A stretch of DNA of 36,959 nucleotides from 2-01-FULL-49-22 sp036507655. Lineage in GTDB: Bacteria; Patescibacteriota; Saccharimonadia; Saccharimonadales; UBA10212. Position numbers and translations under genes: made by a program. Numbering within the stretch: position 1 is the first letter of the stretch; the number at the start of each line of letters is the position of its first letter. This document shows, one piece after another, positions 31,885 to 36,959 of this stretch. Location of the stretch: positions 1 to 36,959 of the forward strand of contig DATCIS010000032.1 in the NCBI GenBank assembly GCA_036507655.1, read 5' to 3'. The notes under the pieces are model-generated. The model was given only the letters and a program-made list of their open reading frames with translations, was not told where the DNA came from and did not search any database.

Positions 31885-31912
31885 CAACCTGTAAACTATA
31901 AACTGTTAAATG
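31885..31912 (+). repeat. Heptamer array running into the permease start codon
   Basis: Four 7-nt units, CAACCTG and three more of TWAANTN type (TAAACTA among them), the last containing the ATG at 31910. Same direction as the array at 31794. TATAAA (31897-31902) inside it ends 7 nt before the ATG and could act as the -10 of a leaderless transcript. Confidence 0.55.
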
Positions 31913-32713
31913 ATAGGAAATTATTTTTCCAAAAAGAACCGGGCATTGTTGGCAGAACTCGTCCGGACGGACTTTAAGCTGCGCTACCAAGGCTCAGTAC
32001 TGGGCTATGCCTGGTCTTTGCTTAGGCCACTGCTGCTTTTTTTGATACTTTATGTAGTTTTTGTACAGTTTCTAAAGATTGGCCAAGGCTTTCCGCACTT
32101 TCCGGTATACCTTCTGTTAGGCATCGTGCTCTGGAGCTTTTTTAGTGAAATAACCAGCCAGGGACTATCATCAATTGTCGGCCGGGGCAGTTTAATAAGG
32201 AAAATCCGCATTCCACGTTGGGTCATAATTTTGTCCAGCAGTATATCAGCGGTTATTAACCTTCTACTGAACCTGATTGTTGTAGCCGTATTCGCTGTTT
32301 TTAATCAGGTTGAATTTACGTCTAGCTTGCTCTGGGCGCCGCTAATTTTACTTGAGATTTATATCTTTGCACTAGGGCTTTCGCTTTTTCTTTCGGCGCT
32401 TTATGTCAAGTACCGCGACATCAGTTTTATTTGGGAGGTGATACTCCAAGCCGGTTTTTACTTAACCCCGATTCTTTACCCACTATCTTTAATTACTCAT
32501 CTGACACTGCAAAAGATTATAATCCTTAACCCGATGGCCCAGGCAATACAGGATATGCGCTACTCGGCGGTGACACAAGAGACAATAACCGCCTACGGCG
32601 TGTTTAATAGCGGCTGGTACAGGTTTATTCCATTTGCGATTATTGCTTCCGTGTTCATCGCAGGATTGCTCTTCTTTAAGGCCGAGGCTAAATACTTCGC
32701 GGAGAACGTGTGA
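31910..32713 (+). CDS. wzm: ABC-2 polysaccharide exporter permease (Wzm-type)
   Basis: A 267-residue membrane permease with six helices. It starts with the amphipathic entry segment LLAELVRTDFKLRYQGSVLGYAWSLLRPL (in part), typical of Wzm/TagG/RfbA family permeases, then LFLILYVVFVQFLKIG, the conserved FPVYLLLGIVLWSFF, and LNPMAQAIQDMRY near the C-terminus. It exports lipid-linked polysaccharide with its ATPase encoded next. Its TGA stop overlaps the ATPase ATG by one base (TGATG). The gene is divergent from GT2. Confidence 0.93.
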   Translation: MIGNYFSKKNRALLAELVRTDFKLRYQGSVLGYAWSLLRPLLLFLILYVVFVQFLKIGQGFPHFPVYLLLGIVLWSFFSEITSQGLSSIVGRGSLIRKIRIPRWVIILSSSISAVINLLLNLIVVAVFAVFNQVEFTSSLLWAPLILLEIYIFALGLSLFLSALYVKYRDISFIWEVILQAGFYLTPILYPLSLITHLTLQKIIILNPMAQAIQDMRYSAVTQETITAYGVFNSGWYRFIPFAIIASVFIAGLLFFKAEAKYFAENV

Positions 32714-33897
32714 TGGATGACACAGCGATTAAGGTCGAGAATCTAAGCAAGACATTTAAGCTCCCGCACGAGAAATATACTTCCCTTAAGTCCGCATTCG
32801 TTAATTTTTATCGTAAAAGGACCTATGAAACACAAAGAGCACTGGATGATATTTCGCTCGAGATAAAAAAAGGCGAATTCTTTGGAATTATCGGGCGCAA
32901 CGGCAGTGGTAAAAGTACATTGCTTAAGTTGCTGGCCGGGATATATGCCCCAACCCGAGGCACGGTTACCATCAACGGCAGCTTAACACCATTTATTGAG
33001 TTGGGCGTTGGCTTCAACCCGGAGCTTAGCGGCCGCGACAACGTCTATTTAAACGGGGCCTTGCTTGGTTTTAACCGCAAGCAGATGCGCGCGATGTATA
33101 AGGACATTGTTGAGTTTGCCGAGCTGGAAAAATTCATGGACCAAAAACTCAAGAATTATTCCTCGGGGATGCAAGTCAGACTGGCTTTTTCTATCGCCAT
33201 CCGCGCCCAGTCAGATATTTTATTGCTTGACGAGGTGCTTGCGGTTGGGGATTCGAACTTCCGGCAAAAATGCATGGAGGTATTCCACGACTTGAAAGAA
33301 AATAACAGAACTATTGTTCTGGTAAGCCACGACACTGTTCAGATAGAAAGATTTTGCGATAGGGTAGCCGTTATTGACAATTCCAAACTTATCAAAATAG
33401 ACCTTCCTTCAAAAGCCATAGAGCTCTATGACGAAATCAACAAAGGCGAAGAGCTACACGAGACGCCGAGCAGGAAGCTAAAAATAACCGAATCCGACGA
33501 AGCACGGCTGATACCTGGTTACAAACCCGCTTCAATTGAAGCTACGCTTAAGGATAAGGAGATTACTATTAATCTTCCATTTAGGCTTATCAGAAAGTTG
33601 CCCGAGGATACCGTCGCCGCTATCACAATAGAGAATGAAGAGGCTCACACAATTTACGCTTATACCACCGAACAAGATAACGATAAGTTTGAGTTAAAAA
33701 ATACTGGCAGGAGACAACTGACTTTTACAATCGCCAATGTCTTCCCTGAAGGCCGTTATTTTGTGGATGCGGGATTTTTTAGCAAAGACAGAGCCATAAC
33801 TTTTCTAAAGCTAGAAAACTTCGCGGAGGTCAAATGCGAGGGGCTTCCCCAAAAAGAATGGCTGATCCGGGCACCAACCAAACTCCATTTGAAATAA
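32713..33897 (+). CDS. wzt: ABC polysaccharide exporter ATPase with C-terminal domain (Wzt-type)
   Basis: A 394-residue ATPase. Nucleotide-binding domain: residues 1 to about 245, with Walker A GRNGSGKST (Lys67), signature YSSGMQVRLAF (from about Ser150), Walker B DILLLDEVLAVGD (Asp173, Glu174) and the switch His in LVSHDTVQ. Residues about 260-394 form an extra beta-rich domain (ATLKDKEITINLPFRLI, GRRQLTFTIANVFPEGRYFVD) like the Wzt C-terminal carbohydrate-binding domain that recognises modified glycan ends. So the exported polymer may need a capping modification, and methyltransferases lie nearby. ATG 32713 is preferred over GTG 32710. Confidence 0.93.
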   Translation: MDDTAIKVENLSKTFKLPHEKYTSLKSAFVNFYRKRTYETQRALDDISLEIKKGEFFGIIGRNGSGKSTLLKLLAGIYAPTRGTVTINGSLTPFIELGVGFNPELSGRDNVYLNGALLGFNRKQMRAMYKDIVEFAELEKFMDQKLKNYSSGMQVRLAFSIAIRAQSDILLLDEVLAVGDSNFRQKCMEVFHDLKENNRTIVLVSHDTVQIERFCDRVAVIDNSKLIKIDLPSKAIELYDEINKGEELHETPSRKLKITESDEARLIPGYKPASIEATLKDKEITINLPFRLIRKLPEDTVAAITIENEEAHTIYAYTTEQDNDKFELKNTGRRQLTFTIANVFPEGRYFVDAGFFSKDRAITFLKLENFAEVKCEGLPQKEWLIRAPTKLHLK

Positions 33898-33899
33898 CT

Positions 33900-34832
33900 C
33901 TAACTTCTATTTGACTGCTTGTAGGTTGGTTTCATTAGATGCCGCCAAGTCTTGGAGTAGAATTTATCAAGCCTGGCATCGGCGATTACTTGATTTGCCA
34001 ACATTTTTCTGACTATTCTTTTAAAATCTTTTACATGCTTACCTGCTTTTGACGGCAAGCATAAGATATTGTAGAAAAAAGGTGTCGATACTATCTCGGG
34101 CCAAACTGCCATGCGATTTGTTATCTGCGAAACGCTATTGTTTATGTCATCAATTAAGAACAGTTCAAACCTCAAGCCCTTAAGCCTTTCCAGGAATATC
34201 AGAGGTTCGTAGCCGTTTCTTTTTAAACACTTTGGGTTAATTTCAATTAACATTCTAAGTTGAGGATTGTTTTTGAAGGTTTTTACAGCACCATCTAAAA
34301 TGTAAGGCTCGTATCCGTCGGTATCAATTTTGATAAGATCTAACTTTGAATTTGCAAAGTCGGCATCCAAAGTGCTGGTCTTTACCTTAACAGTTCTAAT
34401 TGTAGGTGAGTTTGGGTGGCCTTTAATGTTGGCGTTGTCTGATGCCTCGGTAATTTGTAATCGAACCTCTCCAACTTTATTTGATAATGCGACACTTCGA
34501 GCGGTAATTTGCTTGTCCAATTTATTAAGCCTGGCATTGTTTCTTAAAAAAGCGATATTTTCTTTTGCCGGTTCATAGGCGTAGACGGCCTCTGTTTTCC
34601 CGCTGTGAGCAGCCACAAGGCTATAAATGCCGTGATGGGCTCCGACATCACATACGACATCGCCCCTATGGACCAGCTGCTCCCAGAGCTCTATGCTAAG
34701 GGGTTCATAGGACTTTTCCGATCCGTACTTCTTCGCAAATCTAGGAGGCTCTGCGAGTTTTAAGCCTCTTGATTTGACGATTTCGCTATCCTGCAATGAA
34801 TAATCAGATGCGAATGGATTGTCTTGTGACAT
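33900..34832 (-). CDS. FkbM-family methyltransferase
   Basis: A 310-residue SAM-dependent methyltransferase. Motif I is VVCDVGAHHGIYSLVAA (about residues 56-72), followed by VYAYEPAKENIAFLRNNARLN and the FkbM hallmark KLDLIKIDTDGYEPYILDGA. Family members O-methylate sugars or polyketides; here, a glycan methylation is likely from context. The C-terminal 80 residues are basic and unusual for the family. An AGGA site lies 5 nt before ATG 34832, with a TATAAT/TATACT -10 about 35 nt upstream, shared back to back with the GT4 gene. It converges on wzt with a 2-nt gap and no terminator. Confidence 0.92.
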   Translation of the reverse strand: MSQDNPFASDYSLQDSEIVKSRGLKLAEPPRFAKKYGSEKSYEPLSIELWEQLVHRGDVVCDVGAHHGIYSLVAAHSGKTEAVYAYEPAKENIAFLRNNARLNKLDKQITARSVALSNKVGEVRLQITEASDNANIKGHPNSPTIRTVKVKTSTLDADFANSKLDLIKIDTDGYEPYILDGAVKTFKNNPQLRMLIEINPKCLKRNGYEPLIFLERLKGLRFELFLIDDINNSVSQITNRMAVWPEIVSTPFFYNILCLPSKAGKHVKDFKRIVRKMLANQVIADARLDKFYSKTWRHLMKPTYKQSNRS

Positions 34833-34926
34833 CTGTTCCTAATCTATGGTTCGAGGTAATCTAGTATATTATATAAGGTGTTGGAGAGATTGACCGAATT
34901 GGTTTTTATTCTAAAAAAATTACTCA

Positions 34927-36225
34927 ATGTCTAAGAAACTATTATTTATAGCCCACACCGATAACCTGCGAGGTGGCGGCGAGCTTTCTTTAGTAGAGCT
35001 AATAAAGTCTGCTAAGAAGAAAGGGTACAGGGTTCATGTTGTGGTACCAGGACCAGGTGAATTTGAGGAAAAGATGGACCAAATTGGGGTCGAGGCCACG
35101 ACAATTAAATATTTTTATTGGGGGAGGCCTTATTCGCCCCTAGAGAGCTCCATTAATCTAATATCGGTTAGAAGAATTGCCGAACTAATAACCCAGCAGA
35201 AGATTGACTGTGTAATTACCAACACCTTAACCATCCCATGGGGGGCGCTGACAGCTTCTATGACTGACAGTCCACACATCTGGATCACAAGAGAAACCCT
35301 GACTCTCCACCGGAGCCATCTACACGATAACTATGATTTCATAGGAGCTTTTTCGAATATAGTTTTTGCCAACTCTAAAGATAACGCTGCTTATCTGCGA
35401 AATGAAATCGGCTTTGAAAATGTCAAGCAGTTCTATTCGTATGTTGACCCACAGGGTCTGCGTCTGAATTCTCGCCTGCAGAAACCGAGAATAGTTAACA
35501 TCGCCGCCCATGTACGTCCCTCCAAAGATCAATTTGAGCTGGTAAAAGCTTTAGCGGAACTGGAAAAACGTCAGCAGTTAAAACTTGAAACAATCTTTAT
35601 AGCCAGCTATTCCAATGAAGATAAATACTTTCAAGAAATTAAATCCTTTATTGCCCAAAACAATCTAGAGAAAAAGGTTACTTTTGCCGGCTTCCATCCA
35701 GAACCTTTCGAACTAGTTGGCCCAAATGATATTTTTGTCCGCTCCTCCAAATATGAAAGCCTGGGCCGCAGCCTGACCGAGGCTATGAAGCTGGGATTAA
35801 TTTGCGTCGCGGCAGATATTGGAAGCTCAAGGGAGGCCTTTAGGTTGGGCAGTGGCGTTTTGTATCAATCTGGACACCCTGAGGATTTAGCTGATGTACT
35901 ACAAAAAATTATCAGCAATCCCCAGGATTTTAAAAAACTCGCCGGGCAAGCTAAAAAGAGGGCCTTGCGCAATCTATCAGAAGAAGCTTGCCACCGGCCA
36001 TTCTTTAGAGAGTTGGAAAGAACTATAAATCAACCTAATCCTCGCCGTGAGCTCCGGCATGTTCTCCCTTACTTCTCCAACTTGTTAGGAACATTAGAAA
36101 GCCTGGAAGCGACTATAGAGCACAATAGAGAAATGGCCGAACGACTTCGGCAAGACATCGAGAATATTACTAGTTCTAAGGCTTGGAAAACAGTCCTTTT
36201 TGCCAGAAAGGTTTTGCGGAGGTAA
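34927..36225 (+). CDS. Glycosyltransferase family 4 with C-terminal coiled coil
   Basis: A 432-residue GT-B enzyme. It starts KLLFIAHTDNLRGGGELSLVELI, an acceptor domain with glycine-rich loop; the donor half has VNIAAHVRPSKDQFELVKAL and the E-x7-E motif YESLGRSLTEAM with GLICVAADIGSSREAF. Residues about 385-432 are a coiled coil ending in a basic tail (SLEATIEHNREMAERL, then KTVLFARKVLRR), probably for membrane or partner binding. The 3' end contains the ribosome site of the next GT4 gene. Sugar and acceptor unknown. Confidence 0.9.
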   Translation: MSKKLLFIAHTDNLRGGGELSLVELIKSAKKKGYRVHVVVPGPGEFEEKMDQIGVEATTIKYFYWGRPYSPLESSINLISVRRIAELITQQKIDCVITNTLTIPWGALTASMTDSPHIWITRETLTLHRSHLHDNYDFIGAFSNIVFANSKDNAAYLRNEIGFENVKQFYSYVDPQGLRLNSRLQKPRIVNIAAHVRPSKDQFELVKALAELEKRQQLKLETIFIASYSNEDKYFQEIKSFIAQNNLEKKVTFAGFHPEPFELVGPNDIFVRSSKYESLGRSLTEAMKLGLICVAADIGSSREAFRLGSGVLYQSGHPEDLADVLQKIISNPQDFKKLAGQAKKRALRNLSEEACHRPFFRELERTINQPNPRRELRHVLPYFSNLLGTLESLEATIEHNREMAERLRQDIENITSSKAWKTVLFARKVLRR

Positions 36226-36232
36226 AGCGTTT

Positions 36233-36959
36233 ATGAGCAGCCAGCCAATTAAAGTACTGATTATGTCACACAGTTCCGAATTAAGCGGAGCCGAAAGGTC
36301 TATGGTAGACCTGTTTGTTTACTGGGCAAATAAGGGCTGGGTTAAGCCGCATTTTATCATCCGACGTCCTATTAGAAATTTGGCCAAGGAATTAAAGAAT
36401 CACGGTTTTGAATATAGCGCTATCTATTACACCAATTGGTCGCAGCGTAACCCCTCACCTCGGGCAGAAGATGTTTTTAGAAACGCCCTCTATAACACAA
36501 AAGCCGTTTTTGCCATCGAGAAACTTATTGCTTCATTAAAACCTGATATTGTAATGACCAATACTATCGTCGCGCCTTGGGCGGCACTAGCAGCTTATTA
36601 TCAACGCCTACCGCACGTTTGGTTTGTGCGTGAATACGGCGATATTGATCACCGGCATATTTTTGAACTCGGCCGCGAAAAAATGCTTCAGGATATTGAT
36701 AATCTTTCCAGTCTGGTGGTAACTAATTCCAAAACTCTGGCTAAGCATATAGCAAACTACATAGATAAAGATAAGATAACCCCTCTGTATACACCCTTTA
36801 ATATTGAGTATCTTAGACAGAAGAGCTTAGAGAGAGCCAAGAATCCATTTAAGAACGAGGATAGCTTAAAGTTAGTGATAACCGGCAAAATCACTCCATC
36901 AAAAGGGCAGGTGGAGACCGCAGAAGCAGTCAGCAGACTGACTAGGATGGGTCACGATG
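36233..36959 (+). CDS. Glycosyltransferase family 4, 3' end beyond the window
   Basis: An open frame of 242 codons from ATG 36233 to the window edge, so only the N-terminal half and the start of the donor half are visible. It starts KVLIMSHSSELSGAERSMVDLF, the GT4 N-terminal pattern with the glycine loop, and continues VMTNTIVAPWAALAAYYQRLPHVWFVREYGD and the donor-domain start LVITGKITPSKGQVETAEAV (both given in part). It resembles its upstream neighbour in layout, so a duplication is possible. GGAGG (36218-36222), inside the end of the upstream gene, is 10 nt before the ATG. Same operon. Confidence 0.88.
   Translation, partial: MSSQPIKVLIMSHSSELSGAERSMVDLFVYWANKGWVKPHFIIRRPIRNLAKELKNHGFEYSAIYYTNWSQRNPSPRAEDVFRNALYNTKAVFAIEKLIASLKPDIVMTNTIVAPWAALAAYYQRLPHVWFVREYGDIDHRHIFELGREKMLQDIDNLSSLVVTNSKTLAKHIANYIDKDKITPLYTPFNIEYLRQKSLERAKNPFKNEDSLKLVITGKITPSKGQVETAEAVSRLTRMGHD

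Noticed and set aside
21694..31912. CRISPR array considered for the spaced short repeats
   Set aside because: Repeats are 7 nt, contiguous and without spacers of constant length; no cas genes are present.
1..36959. Alternative genetic code (TGA as glycine, code 25)
   Set aside because: Several conserved genes (dnaA, dnaN, TraC-like, wzm) end in TGA at the expected family length, so TGA is a stop.

Overview
The window looks like the replication-origin neighbourhood of a Patescibacteria (CPR) genome, most plausibly a Saccharibacterium. The reasons are a cluster of small tandem 'T4SS pilin'-type membrane proteins next to VirB6-, PrgI- and VirB4-like genes, very compact spacing with many 1-4 nt overlaps, and weak use of Shine-Dalgarno sites. 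TGA is used as a normal stop (for example at the ends of dnaA, dnaN and the VirB4 partner), which argues against the code-25 lineages (Gracilibacteria, SR1). The taxonomic call is an inference; no rRNA gene lies in the window.

Layout. Positions 1-2280: a truncated exported SGNH/GDSL-type protein (minus), a small membrane protein and a two-TM protein. 2325-2641: two serine tRNAs (UGA and GCU), both with encoded CCA, then a strong hairpin. 2819-6296: a two-component pair, a Cache-HAMP-PAS histidine kinase and an unusual membrane-anchored response regulator. 6293-7591: comF and hsp20 sharing a divergent promoter. 7593-21644: a large divergent secretion locus. Seven tandem pilin-like genes run leftward; VirB6-like, PrgI-like, TraC-like, VirB4-like, a 1054-aa anchored protein, a two-domain peptidoglycan hydrolase and a small anchored protein run rightward.

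21733-28205: the origin block, recF - four-helix-bundle gene - dnaN - dnaA - (DnaA boxes) - rnpA - rpmH on the minus strand and yidC - jag on the plus strand. DnaA-box clusters lie both upstream and downstream of dnaA. rpmH is a 45-codon GTG-start gene. 28275-36959: a surface-glycan locus with four glycosyltransferases (the last cut by the window end), a kinase-like/methyltransferase fusion, a Wzm/Wzt-type ABC exporter and an FkbM methyltransferase.

How the parts fit: the secretion locus has the minimal parts of a Gram-positive-style type IV apparatus (pilins, channel, ATPase, wall hydrolase). The glycan locus would build and export a surface polysaccharide. Both fit a small cell that depends on contact with a host or on DNA uptake, but this functional reading is inference.

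The most unusual non-coding signals are: arrays of degenerate 7-nt repeats, five exact-length units on each side of the four-helix-bundle gene in inverted orientation, and again at three other gene edges; a short palindromic element inserted in yidC and in a glycosyltransferase, encoding AGRQ; and a recurring hairpin with a CTTRAC-NN-GTTAAG core. No intergenic stretch exceeds 300 bases.
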